From: a virus | DNA length: 59,918 nucleotides | Reading direction: 5' to 3' (one strand) | Virus record (IMG/VR): IMGVR_UViG_3300031825_000013 | Location: 1 to 59,918 of that record | Shown: positions 13,241 through 21,717 of the stretch, piece after piece | Layout: each line of letters begins with the position of its first letter | Position numbering within the stretch: position 1 is the first letter of the stretch | Position numbers and translations under genes: made by a program | The notes under the pieces: generated by a model | Database searches by the model: none | What the model was told of the DNA's origin: nothing | What the model saw: only the letters and a program-made list of their open reading frames with translations

Positions 13241-13540
13241 ATGGCCACCAAGATCTGCGTAGTCGTTTCCGATGACGGGCAACTGTCCATCGGCATCGAG
13301 CCCCCGGGCGAGGAAATGGCCGAGGGCATGGGTGAGGGCATGGGCCAAGAGGGGATGGAGGGCGGCGAGGATACCTCCTACCTCGAGCCCGTGGCCGACG
13401 AGCGGGAGCTGATGATGAAGCTCCGCGAACTCATTGCCAGCGCCAGCCAGCCGAACCCCGAGGCCCAGGAGGGATTCGAGCGTGGCTTCAAGCGCGCCAG
13501 CGGTCCCCCGGGGGTCGATATGAAGGGGCTGATGAAGTGA
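13241..13540 (+). CDS. Hypothetical acidic, glycine/methionine-rich protein, 99 aa
   Basis: The N-terminal ~20 residues form a strand (MATKICVVVSDDGQLSIGIE). A low-complexity EEMAEGMGEGMGQEGMEGGED linker and a C-terminal helix (ERELMMKLRELIASASQ) follow. It heads the packaging/structural operon after the candidate promoter. Function unknown. Confidence 0.7.
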   Translation: MATKICVVVSDDGQLSIGIEPPGEEMAEGMGEGMGQEGMEGGEDTSYLEPVADERELMMKLRELIASASQPNPEAQEGFERGFKRASGPPGVDMKGLMK

Positions 13541-13788
13541 AGATTGGCCGTTTCGTCGTGCTGGCGAGTGAGAGCGGGACTGATCCGTGGAAGGTTGTTC
13601 CGCCTGATCAGGTCCCGGCCTGGCTCAAGGACCCCGTCACCATGGGGCGTCTTGCCGGTGGCGAAATGGCCCAGGACGGTGAGGGGGCGTGGTACAGGGT
13701 GGACCGGGTAGCCGAGAGCCCCATCGTCTTGCCCCGCGAAGTCAACCTGAAGCACACTCCGGCAGCGTTGGACGCGGTGAAGCACTGA
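13537..13788 (+). CDS. Hypothetical protein, 83 aa
   Basis: The GTG start overlaps the previous stop. MKIGRFVVLASESGTDPWKVVPPDQVPAWLKDP suggests a small alpha/beta fold. It is coupled to the next gene (TGATG). No family known. Confidence 0.65.
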   Translation: MKIGRFVVLASESGTDPWKVVPPDQVPAWLKDPVTMGRLAGGEMAQDGEGAWYRVDRVAESPIVLPREVNLKHTPAALDAVKH

Positions 13789-13991
13789 TGGACGACGCCG
13801 ACCTGGCTTCCGAACACCTCGAGCGATTCGAGGCCGCGGCCCTGGCCAAGCGCAGACCGGTTTTGATCCCTGCGGGCCGCTGCCATTACTGCTCTGAGGA
13901 GATTGGCCCCGGCGCCCTCTTTTGTGGTGTGGGCTGCCACCAGGACTACGAACACGAGCGCGTGACACGCGAGAAACAGGGGATGGCATGA
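13788..13991 (+). CDS. Small zinc-ribbon protein, 67 aa
   Basis: The CHYCSEEIGPGALFCGVGCHQDYE segment has four cysteines in C-x2-C-x9-C-x3-C spacing, like the DUF2116-type ribbons found just before phage terminases. ATG overlaps on both sides. Confidence 0.7.
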   Translation: MDDADLASEHLERFEAAALAKRRPVLIPAGRCHYCSEEIGPGALFCGVGCHQDYEHERVTREKQGMA

Positions 13992-14263
13992 ACGAGAGGG
14001 AACGCATCAAGGCGCTGGAAGCACGCGTGCGGGCGCTGGAAGAACGGCTCGCCGCGACCGAGAGCACGCCGTCCTGGTGGCCGGCCCATCCGTTGATGGC
14101 CCCACGGGGGGCCACTATTTGCGGCAAGGCGCCACCCGGTCCCGCCGTGCAATACACGGATGGGCTAGGTAATACCGGGTACGTCATGTCCTCTTCGTGT
14201 GCGCCCGCGCCCAAGACCAACCGGGACATCAGCCCCCTCGTTACGACCTACCCGCCCCGATGA
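13988..14263 (+). CDS. Hypothetical protein with N-terminal coiled coil, 91 aa
   Basis: MNERERIKALEARVRALEERLA is a short coiled coil. The rest is proline-rich with PAVQYTDGLGNTGYVMS. The ATGA overlap at the start and overlap with terS at the end place it in the packaging operon. Confidence 0.6.
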   Translation: MNERERIKALEARVRALEERLAATESTPSWWPAHPLMAPRGATICGKAPPGPAVQYTDGLGNTGYVMSSSCAPAPKTNRDISPLVTTYPPR

Positions 14264-14850
14264 CCAAGAAGAAGCCCCCCAAGAAGGGGGGGAAGAAGCC
14301 GAAGGCCGGGAACTCGAAGGACGCCGCCCGTAAGCGTCGCCTCGCATTCGTCGAGGCGTACATCGCCAACGGGGGGAACGCAACAGACGCCGCCAAGCAA
14401 GCCGGGTACAGCGCCAAGACGGCCTACTCTGCCGGTGGGCGGGCGTTGAAGCACGTTGAGACCGCGCGGATGATCGCGGAGCGGCAGAAAAAACTCCAAG
14501 AGGCTCATGGGCTTACGACGGATCGCGTGATTCAGGAACTCTCCCGCATTGCGTTCGCGGACCTGCGGAAAGTCTTCGACGACAAGGGGGCGCTGCTCCC
14601 GCCGAACCTGTGGCCCGATGACGTGGCCGCGGCGATGGCCGGTGTTGACGTGGTGGAGATGGCGGGCGGCATGGAAGTGAGCGGCGAGAGCGGCATCTCG
14701 CATGTCCCGATGTACACCAAGAAGGTGAAGCTCTGGGACAAGAACGCGGCCATCGAGAAGGCCATGAAGCACCTGGGGATGTTCGAGAAGGACAACGCCC
14801 AGGCGAAGACGCAATTCGTGGTGCTGGATGCTGCTGACCAGCGGGCATGA
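14260..14850 (+). CDS. Terminase small subunit, 196 aa
   Basis: A lysine-rich N-terminus (MTKKKPPKKGGKKPKAG) is followed by the Terminase_2-type helix-turn-helix LAFVEAYIANGGNATDAAKQAGYSAKTAYSAGGRAL (~residues 28-65). C-terminal residues would contact the large subunit. It binds the packaging site and starts genome packaging. It overlaps terL by four bases. Confidence 0.92.
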   Translation: MTKKKPPKKGGKKPKAGNSKDAARKRRLAFVEAYIANGGNATDAAKQAGYSAKTAYSAGGRALKHVETARMIAERQKKLQEAHGLTTDRVIQELSRIAFADLRKVFDDKGALLPPNLWPDDVAAAMAGVDVVEMAGGMEVSGESGISHVPMYTKKVKLWDKNAAIEKAMKHLGMFEKDNAQAKTQFVVLDAADQRA

Positions 14851-16193
14851 AGTTTTCCCTGACGGACAAGCAGATCGAGGCGCGGGAGTACCTGTCCGGG
14901 GACGCGCCCAACGTGATGCTGTTCGGGGGGTCTCGGTCGGGCAAGACCTTCCTCATCGTCAGGCAGATAATCGTGCGGGCGCTCAAGGCGCCGAAGTCCC
15001 GGCACGCCATCCTGCGGTTCCGGTTCAACCACGCGAAGGCCAGCATCGTGCTCGACACCTTCCCGAAGGTGATGGAACTGTGCTTCCCGGGTGAGCAGTA
15101 CGAGTTCGACAAGACGGATTGGTACGCGAAGCTGCCCGGTGAGAGCCAAATCTGGATCGGGGGGCTGGACGACAAGGAGCGTACGGAGAAGATTCTGGGG
15201 CAGGAATACGCCTCGATCTTCCTGAATGAGTGCTCGCAGATCCCGTGGGCCTCGGCGCAGATGGCGGCTACCCGCCTGGCGCAGCGGGTGAACGTGGACG
15301 TGCCGGGGCTGAAAGCCGACCCGCTCGTGCCGCGGATGTTCTACGACTGCAACCCGCCGACGAAGGCGCATTGGACGTACCGGGTATTCGTGGAGGGGAG
15401 GGACCCCGAGACGAAGCGCCCGATGACGAACCCGGAAGACTACCTCTGCTTCCAGATCAACCCGGGCGACAACCGGGCGAACCTGCCGCCGGGGTATCTC
15501 GAGAAGACCCTCAAGAACATGAGCGCCCGGATGCAACGGCGCTTCCTGCTGGGGGAGTTCGCGGACGCCACGCCCAATGCCTTGTTCTCCCAGGAGGACA
15601 TCGACAAGTGGCGCGTGCTGGACGGGAAACTCCCAGATATGGTCCGCATCGTGATCGCCGTCGACCCCTCCGGGGCTGATGACGAGGACAACGCGGACAA
15701 CGATGAAATAGGAATCGTGGCCGCCGGTCTGGGAACGGACGGCAACGGCTACTTGCTCGAGGACTGCACCGTCAAGGCGGGTCCCGGGACGTGGGGCAAC
15801 GTGGCGACCACTGCCTTTGATCGTCTTGAGGCGGATGTGGTGGTGGGCGAGGGCAATTTCGGCGGGGCGATGGTGAACCAGACGATCCAGGTGGCCCGCC
15901 CCAGAACAAACTTCAAGATGGTCACGGCCAGCCGAGGCAAGGCTGTCCGGGCGGAGCCTTTCTCGGCCCTGTACGAGAAGGGGAAGATCCGGCACGTCGG
16001 GTACTTCCCCGAGCTGGAGGACGAGCTCGCGGCGTTCTCGACCCACGGGTATCTGGCCGACGGGTCCCCGAACCGGGCCGACGCCTTGATCTGGGCGCTC
16101 ACGGAGTTGTTCTCCGGACTGGTGGCCCCGAAGCGCACGAAGGCCCGTGCAGTAACCCCCTGGCGGCCCACGGCTCCGGGCGTGGGGATGTAG
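14847..16193 (+). CDS. Terminase large subunit, 448 aa
   Basis: The ATPase domain has Walker A GGSRSGKT (residues 27-34) and a Walker B-like ASIFLNE (~122-128). The nuclease domain begins near IAVDPSGADD (~270) with acidic metal ligands and continues through VVVGEGNFGG (~331) to SPNRADALIWALTEL. It cuts concatemers and powers DNA entry. Length is normal for a podoviral TerL. Confidence 0.96.
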   Translation: MKFSLTDKQIEAREYLSGDAPNVMLFGGSRSGKTFLIVRQIIVRALKAPKSRHAILRFRFNHAKASIVLDTFPKVMELCFPGEQYEFDKTDWYAKLPGESQIWIGGLDDKERTEKILGQEYASIFLNECSQIPWASAQMAATRLAQRVNVDVPGLKADPLVPRMFYDCNPPTKAHWTYRVFVEGRDPETKRPMTNPEDYLCFQINPGDNRANLPPGYLEKTLKNMSARMQRRFLLGEFADATPNALFSQEDIDKWRVLDGKLPDMVRIVIAVDPSGADDEDNADNDEIGIVAAGLGTDGNGYLLEDCTVKAGPGTWGNVATTAFDRLEADVVVGEGNFGGAMVNQTIQVARPRTNFKMVTASRGKAVRAEPFSALYEKGKIRHVGYFPELEDELAAFSTHGYLADGSPNRADALIWALTELFSGLVAPKRTKARAVTPWRPTAPGVGM

Positions 16194-16856
16194 CAGCTAC
16201 ACGCATGGCGATTATGCCTCGGTGGTTCTAGACCGCTGCGGGCTTAACGGCCCGAGTCGCCAGCCGTGTTGCCGTTCAATGGGGAGGCCCGCTCGAACTG
16301 CCGGTTTGTCCCGGCCCCCGAAAGGGTGAGGGCCACTAGTTCAGCAGTACCCGGCCTAGCCAGCCGGCCCATTCAGAGTCACAGAAAAATAGTTTACGGT
16401 CGGCGCGTCATGTTCCGCAAACTGGCTGGCCCGGCCTGAAGCCGGGAGTTGCGCGCAACGCGGCGGAATGTGTCGAAAGTCTGGTAGCTCCAGACGATGC
16501 GGGTATCCAGCCCCGCCGCCGCCCACCCTTTAAGCCCCCAAAGAACACGACCAAGGAATACCGAGGACGCTGGTTGGCGGTGTACGGGCTCATTACCCGG
16601 CGCTCCTGAAAGGGAGCGCACAGCTCCCCGAGGGCACACGCCTTGGTCAAACCGCCACTATTTCACCGGATTGTTGGCCGGATAAGTCCAGCAACGGGAG
16701 CGGTCCCGCATTAGGCGCAAAGGGTAAGCCTAGACGGATTAGGCGGCAGTTTTACCGGAGCACCCCGCGACAAACCGCAGGTAGTAACGGAAGGGGCCTC
16801 GTGCCCCGCTAATTCAATGGCTCGCTGTGGCGGGCCATTTCCATTTGGAGGGCGCC
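16194..16856 (+). ncRNA. Candidate large structured non-coding RNA (~650 nt)
   Basis: No open frame here looks coding in any frame, yet the interval lies inside a tightly packed late operon. It carries many local inverted repeats: 16222-16236 (one G-U pair), CGGGC/GCCCG (16239-16254), CCC-GAAA-GGG (16317-16326), CCCGGC/GCCGGG (16430-16446), GTTGC/GCAAC (16448-16459), GTCTGG/CCAGAC (16479-16495), GCGGG/CCCGC (16499-16516), GCGCTCC/GGAGCGC (16600-16619), CCGG/CCGG (16666-16681), TAGGC/GCCTA (16712-16732) and GGGGC/GCCCC (16793-16807). Size and density suggest an ornate RNA, as in the GOLLD/ROOL classes, but no known family is recognised. Confidence 0.55.
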
Positions 16857-17132
16857 ATGAGCAAACGATTCATGTGCTGGACCTTCGCTGGCTCCGCGGC
16901 GCTCACCCTCGCTATTGCGATCGTCCCCGCCTTCGCCTTCTCGCCTCAAGAGCTGCTTGCCGAGCGGACCCTCGGGAAGCCCGAGCGCAAGGAGGGCGTC
17001 TGCACCATCAAGGAAGACGACCTTCGGTGGCTGCTCGGGCGAGCTGTGTTGCTCGAGCGCATCGCCTCGAACCTGTACGACCGGCTCAAAGGCTGTAGCG
17101 GAGCGCGCGAGTCGGGACGCTGCGCTCGATAG
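16857..17132 (+). CDS. Hypothetical exported protein, 91 aa
   Basis: The ATG at 16857 follows GGAGGG. MSKRFMCWTFAGSAALTLAI is a signal peptide or anchor, probably cleaved after AFA (~27). The mature part is helical (WLLGRAVLLERIASNLYDRL) with two cysteines. It lies directly after the structured interval. Function unknown. Confidence 0.65.
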   Translation: MSKRFMCWTFAGSAALTLAIAIVPAFAFSPQELLAERTLGKPERKEGVCTIKEDDLRWLLGRAVLLERIASNLYDRLKGCSGARESGRCAR

Positions 17133-17155
17133 CCCCCTCATTACTGGAGATTGAC

Positions 17156-17683
17156 ATGTCTGGACCCATGCAAACCGTTGGTGGCAAGGTGAACATCAGC
17201 GAAGCCACGTTCACCCGCGAGAACGACACCACGACCTACACCGCGGGCGATGTCATGGCCGCCTCCACGACTGCTGCCGTGGCTCTCGTGTTCGAGGCTT
17301 CTGCCTACCAGTCGGGGGGCTCGGGGATCATCCAGTCCGCCACGATCATCGACGGCGCCTACCAGGCCCTGGGCCTTGCCGCTGATCTGTTCCTGTTCAA
17401 CGCGGAGCCCGCGAGCTTCGGCAACGACAACGCCGCCTTCACCCCCACGGACGCGGAACTGCAAACCCTCGTGGGCATCGTCAAGTTCACCTCGACGGAC
17501 TGGAGCGGCGGGAACCTGACCTCTGGTGCTACCGGGAACGCGGTGCAGCTCGTCACGGCCTCCATCCCGTTCAAGTGCGCGAACGACCGCTCGAAGCTCT
17601 ACGGCGTCCTCGTTGCCAGGAACGCCTACATCCCCATCGCATCGAGCCCGTTCTTTATCCGGCTCCACATCCTCCAGGACTGA
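17156..17683 (+). CDS. Virion structural protein (possible decoration), 175 aa
   Basis: It is a beta-rich protein (TFTRENDTTTYTAGDVMAAS..., LFLFNAEPASFGNDNAAFTPTDAE). The TAGDV motif recurs in small phage head proteins. Position between terminase and portal supports a capsid-associated role. No catalytic motif. Confidence 0.6.
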   Translation: MSGPMQTVGGKVNISEATFTRENDTTTYTAGDVMAASTTAAVALVFEASAYQSGGSGIIQSATIIDGAYQALGLAADLFLFNAEPASFGNDNAAFTPTDAELQTLVGIVKFTSTDWSGGNLTSGATGNAVQLVTASIPFKCANDRSKLYGVLVARNAYIPIASSPFFIRLHILQD

Positions 17684-17686
17684 GCG

Positions 17687-18364
17687 GTGCCTCTCATCGC
17701 CGGCCCGCGCAGGGCGCTCCTCACGCCAAGGGCTCTGCGAGGGGAGCAGTACGTCCGGTCGCTGGCTCCCGCAGCTTGGTTCCGCAAGGGCGCGGCCGTT
17801 GTTGGGACGTGGCCGGATGCATCGGGCAACGCGCGGGACATGACGCTGTTCAACGCGCCAACGCTAAATGCGGACGGGACGGTCGCGTTCAATGGCGTGA
17901 ACCAGTACGGCAAAACGCCCGCGTTCGCCCTCAATCAGCCGGAAACCGTCTACCCCCTGTTCAAGCAGGTCAGTTGGACGAACAACGATGGTATTTTCGA
18001 CGGGAACACATCAGGGACCGGGCTGTTTTACCAAAACGGCGTAACGCCCGATACGCAAATTTTCGCAGGCACGGTCAGCCACGGTACTCCACCTGCCGCG
18101 ATCGGCACGTATGTCGTCGGCGCGTTTGTGTTCAACGCGGCGGCTTCCGTCTCACAGATCAACCTCACATCAACCACTGTCGGCTCCACCATCGGCGCAG
18201 CAAACATGGGCGGATTTACGCTCGGCTGTTGGGGCGATAACACGAAATTTGGAAATATCCAAGTGGCCGAAGTTATCATCTTCGCCGCCGCCCATAGTGC
18301 GGCGCAGCGGGAGACCGTGATCCGCTACCTCGCTTCCGTTGGTTCCGTGGAGCTTGACTCGTGA
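17687..18364 (+). CDS. LamG/concanavalin-like virion protein, 225 aa
   Basis: A GTG start 3 bases after the previous stop. The middle and C-terminus follow the pattern of phage LamG-type domains: APAAWFRKGAAVVGTWPDASGNARDM, ... VAEVIIFAAAHSAAQRETVIRYLAS. Such domains usually bind carbohydrate or decorate virions. It overlaps the portal start (GTGA). Confidence 0.6.
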   Translation: MPLIAGPRRALLTPRALRGEQYVRSLAPAAWFRKGAAVVGTWPDASGNARDMTLFNAPTLNADGTVAFNGVNQYGKTPAFALNQPETVYPLFKQVSWTNNDGIFDGNTSGTGLFYQNGVTPDTQIFAGTVSHGTPPAAIGTYVVGAFVFNAAASVSQINLTSTTVGSTIGAANMGGFTLGCWGDNTKFGNIQVAEVIIFAAAHSAAQRETVIRYLASVGSVELDS

Positions 18365-20544
18365 GGCCCGACATGAAGGACAAGCCCCCGGAGCCGATGA
18401 GTGAAGAGGAGCGATTCGGTCGGCTCAATGCTCTCGGCGTGAGCCTCACCAAGACGCGCAAGATCGCCATTGACGGCCGTGCAGCTTCCGGCATCGAGCG
18501 CTGCTGGATCGAGGACGAGGAGTTCTACGAGGGCATCGACGACCTCAACCGGCACGAGAGTCACAACAACTGGCACACCAAGCCTCCCGGTCAAGCAAAC
18601 CCGCAGGTCTCCTCGAACGAAAGCACGATCTTCGTCAACATCACGCGGCCCTACGTTGACGCAGCGGCGGCGAAAGTTGGGGACATCATGCTCCCCACCG
18701 ACGACCGGCCGTGGAGCCTGTCGGCAACCCCCGTCCCCGAATTGCTGGACATGGCGAAGGGGAAGCTGCCCCAGCCGGTGCAAGATGGCATGGTTGAGAG
18801 CGGGGTCCCTCAAGAGGTGCAGGGCCAAGTTGCCGACATCGAGGCCGAGCAAGCCGCCAAGCTGATCGAGGAGGCCAAGAGCAAAGCCGAGAAGGCCGAG
18901 AAGCGCATCGAGGACTGGATGGTCGAGGGGCAGTGGCACGCCGAAGTCCGGAAGGGCTTGGACGACTGCTGCAAGGTGGGGTCCATGGTCCTCAAGGGAC
19001 CCGTCCCCATGGCGAAGAAGGCCATGATGTTCAAGGACGGCGCCTTGGTCGTGAGCCTGGAGACGAAGCCAGTCTCCAAGCGCATCGACTACTGGAACTT
19101 CTTCCCCGATCCGGCTTGTGGAGACTCCATCCACAACGGCGCGTTCACCTGGGAGCGGGACTTCATCACGCCCAAGACTCTCGAGGCGCTGAAGCTCGAC
19201 GACGACTACCTCGCCCCGCAGATCGACTTGTGTCTTGCCGAGGGCCCGAAGAAAGCCACCGACGCCCGTACACAAACGAGCAAGCACGAGGTAGATGACA
19301 AGGACCTCTACGAGATTTGGTACTTCCACGGGCAAGCCCGGAGGGAGGACCTGGAAGCGGCTGGTTGCAAGTGCAAGGACGACACCGTTTCCATCCCCGC
19401 CATGATCGCCATGGTCAACGATCGGGTCATCAAGGCGCGGCTGAATCCGCTGGATGCCGGGGAGTTCCCCTACGACATCATGCCGTGGCAGAGGTTGAAG
19501 AACCTGCCGTGGGGTGCCGGGGTGGCGAGGCAGATCCGGACTCCGCAGCGCATCGTGATCGGTGGGACGCGGACGTTGATGACCAACGCCGGCCGTGCTG
19601 CTGGTCCCATCATCGTGAAGCTGGGCGGGATCGTGTCTCCCCTCGATGGATCGAACGACATCACGCCCTGGAAGCAGTACGAGGCGACCGAGGGCGCCGA
19701 TGTCACCAAGGCATTCCAAGTCTACGAGATTCCCGACCGGCAAGCCTCCCTCATGGGGGTCATCCAATTCGGCTTGAAGATGGCCGAGGATGTGACGGGA
19801 CTTCCCCTGCTGCTGCAAGGCCAAGCCGGAGCGGCTCCGGAAACCCTCGGCGGGCAACAGCTTGTGGACCGAAATGCTTCTGGAGTGCTTCGCAGAATCG
19901 CCCGGACGATCGACGACTGCGTAACCGAGCCCCACGTCCGCAGGTACTACGCCTGGCTCCTCCAGTACGGCAAGGACGAGGAGAAGGGCGAGTTCGTCAT
20001 CGACGCCAGAGGTTCTACCGCCCTTGTAGAACGAGAGCTCTACAAGAACGAGGTCAACCAACTGCTGGAAGCCTCGCTCAATCCTGCGTTTGGCTTGGAC
20101 CCCGAGCTGGTCATGGCCGAGCACCTGCGGGTCGAGAAGAAGGACCCGAAGAACTTCCAGCTCTCCGAGGAGAAGAAGAAGGCCATGGCGCAGCAGCAGC
20201 CCCAGGCGCCGGATACCTCGCTCGAAGTCGCCAAGATCCGCTCCAAGACCGAGATGGACAAGGCCGTGGTGAATCAGAAGTCCGACATGGCCGAGATTCA
20301 GGCCAAGGCCGAGGACGCGCAGAAGCAGCGCGACCACGAACGGGCCATGTTGAGCATGCAGCTCCAGGTCAAGACCATGGAGTTCGCCGAGAAGCGCGGG
20401 CTCAAGCTGCAAGACGTGAAGGCGCAGCTCGCCAAGACCGTCATGGAGCTTCGCGTGCAGAAGGAAATGGGCGGCACCAACGTCGCCACTCCGAAGATCG
20501 AGCCTCGCGGGAAAGCCCCTGAAGGGCAGGCGTTCGCCCGATGA
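18361..20544 (+). CDS. Portal protein (podovirus type), 727 aa
   Basis: A long portal with conserved core segments TIFVNITRPYVDAAAAKVGDIMLPTDDRPW (~80-110), IDYWNFFPDPACGDSIHNGAFTWERDFITPKTLEAL, PYDIMPWQRLKNLPWGAGVARQIRTPQR and TGLPLLLQGQAGAAPETLGGQQLVDRN. The C-terminal ~150 residues form a coiled coil. Twelve copies would form the channel at the head vertex. GTG at 18361 overlaps the upstream stop; ATG 18373 is the alternative. Confidence 0.9.
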   Translation: MRPDMKDKPPEPMSEEERFGRLNALGVSLTKTRKIAIDGRAASGIERCWIEDEEFYEGIDDLNRHESHNNWHTKPPGQANPQVSSNESTIFVNITRPYVDAAAAKVGDIMLPTDDRPWSLSATPVPELLDMAKGKLPQPVQDGMVESGVPQEVQGQVADIEAEQAAKLIEEAKSKAEKAEKRIEDWMVEGQWHAEVRKGLDDCCKVGSMVLKGPVPMAKKAMMFKDGALVVSLETKPVSKRIDYWNFFPDPACGDSIHNGAFTWERDFITPKTLEALKLDDDYLAPQIDLCLAEGPKKATDARTQTSKHEVDDKDLYEIWYFHGQARREDLEAAGCKCKDDTVSIPAMIAMVNDRVIKARLNPLDAGEFPYDIMPWQRLKNLPWGAGVARQIRTPQRIVIGGTRTLMTNAGRAAGPIIVKLGGIVSPLDGSNDITPWKQYEATEGADVTKAFQVYEIPDRQASLMGVIQFGLKMAEDVTGLPLLLQGQAGAAPETLGGQQLVDRNASGVLRRIARTIDDCVTEPHVRRYYAWLLQYGKDEEKGEFVIDARGSTALVERELYKNEVNQLLEASLNPAFGLDPELVMAEHLRVEKKDPKNFQLSEEKKKAMAQQQPQAPDTSLEVAKIRSKTEMDKAVVNQKSDMAEIQAKAEDAQKQRDHERAMLSMQLQVKTMEFAEKRGLKLQDVKAQLAKTVMELRVQKEMGGTNVATPKIEPRGKAPEGQAFAR

Positions 20545-20738
20545 GTGCCCCGCTGGTACTGACGCCCTCCGAGCGCACAAGCCCCCTGTGGGTGAAGCTC
20601 GAAACGCACTTCAAAGGCCGTCTTGAGGACAAGCGCATCGCCAATGATGCCGTGAAGTCCCAGGCAGAAACCGATTTCCTCCGCGGCGAGATCGCGCAGA
20701 TCAAGGCGCTTCTCGCCCTCGGAGCAAGCAGGACGTAG
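20541..20738 (+). CDS. Small coiled-coil protein, 65 aa
   Basis: It overlaps the portal stop (ATGA). MSAPLVLTPSERTSPLWVKLETHFKGRLEDKR leads into a C-terminal helix (DFLRGEIAQIKALLALG). Such small genes between portal and scaffold are common in podoviruses; function unknown. Confidence 0.7.
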   Translation: MSAPLVLTPSERTSPLWVKLETHFKGRLEDKRIANDAVKSQAETDFLRGEIAQIKALLALGASRT

Positions 20739-20762
20739 CGACCCTCACACGTCGCACGCAAC

Positions 20763-20784
20763 AAAGGCCCTTCGGGGCCTTTTT
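20763..20784 (+). terminator. Rho-independent terminator
   Basis: AAAGGCCC-TTCG-GGGCCTTTTT. A strong UUCG hairpin with a U-tract between the portal block and scaffold. Confidence 0.85.
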
Positions 20785-20799
20785 CATTGGAGGAACGCA

Positions 20800-21705
20800 G
20801 TGGCCGACGAACAAGTTGTTGAACCGACACAAGAGCAGGTAGCAGCGGATTCCAGTGCTGGCTTTGCCAGGGGATTCAACACGGCGCGCGGAGTACCGCC
20901 CCCCGTCGAGACTCCCGTGGAGAAGCCCGTCGTGACCGAGGAGGTGAAAGCCGAGCCGGTTGAGGAAGTGAAGCCCGACGAATGGGAGGGAGTCCCGCCC
21001 AAGGTCAAGGCCGAACTGGAATCCGTGAGCGCACGGCTCGCGTCGTTCGACAAGCTCCCCGACAGGCTGCGAAACATCGAAGGTCACATCGGAGGCATCA
21101 CCTCGCAACTCAAGACCGCCCTGGCAGCAAAAGTGGCCGTCGAGAAGAGCGGGGCGGAAGCGCCGACATCGGACCAGATCGCGCAAGCCAAGTCGTCGGA
21201 GAAGTGGGCGCAACTGAAGGTGGACTACCCCGACTGGGCAGAAGCGATGGATGAGCGTCTTGCGACCCTCAAACCCGCCCAAGCCACGGTGGACGTAGCC
21301 GGCATCAAGTCGGAACTGGCGAAGGACTTCGATACCCGTCTCTCGGAAGCGGAAATGCGCGCGCGTCAATTCGCCCGCGTGGATCTGAAGTACGAGGACT
21401 GGGAGCAGACCATCAACAGCCCGGCCTACCTGGCGTGGATCGCAAAGCAGCCCCCGGAAATCCGGGCGCTCGAGCACAGCCCCAACGCCAAGGACGCAAT
21501 CCAGGTACTCGACGCCTATTCCGCAGCGCAGAAGGCCGCCCAAGTGGCCGCCGCAGCCGCCGCGAAGAAGAAAGCCGAGAAGGAAGCACAAGACCAGCGG
21601 TTGAAGGGAGCCTCGACCCCACAAGGGGCCGTCGCCGCTTCTCCGCACACCCTAGACGATGCAGACGCCCTGGACCGCGGCTTTGCCCGCGTTCGCGGTG
21701 GATAA
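20800..21705 (+). CDS. Scaffolding protein, 301 aa
   Basis: A GTG start follows GGAGG. The protein is acidic and mostly helical: a disordered Pro/Glu/Val region (~30-65), a coiled coil (LESVSARLASFDKLPDRLRNIEGHI...), and an Ala/Lys-rich helix near the C-terminus (QVAAAAAAKKKAEKEAQDQRL). Location directly before the coat gene and composition are those of podoviral scaffolds, which guide procapsid assembly and leave. Confidence 0.82.
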   Translation: MADEQVVEPTQEQVAADSSAGFARGFNTARGVPPPVETPVEKPVVTEEVKAEPVEEVKPDEWEGVPPKVKAELESVSARLASFDKLPDRLRNIEGHIGGITSQLKTALAAKVAVEKSGAEAPTSDQIAQAKSSEKWAQLKVDYPDWAEAMDERLATLKPAQATVDVAGIKSELAKDFDTRLSEAEMRARQFARVDLKYEDWEQTINSPAYLAWIAKQPPEIRALEHSPNAKDAIQVLDAYSAAQKAAQVAAAAAAKKKAEKEAQDQRLKGASTPQGAVAASPHTLDDADALDRGFARVRGG

Positions 21706-21717
21706 CGGAGCACAACC

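Noticed and set aside
16194-16856. Group I intron in the terminase-portal gap
   Set aside because: The upstream terminase has its full length and stop codon and the downstream gene its own start, so no gene is interrupted. I also did not recognise the conserved P/Q/R/S core.
18325-20580. 751-aa minus-strand ORF over the portal gene
   Set aside because: It is an antisense open frame caused by high GC and codon bias. The plus-strand portal has strong family motifs and proper junctions.
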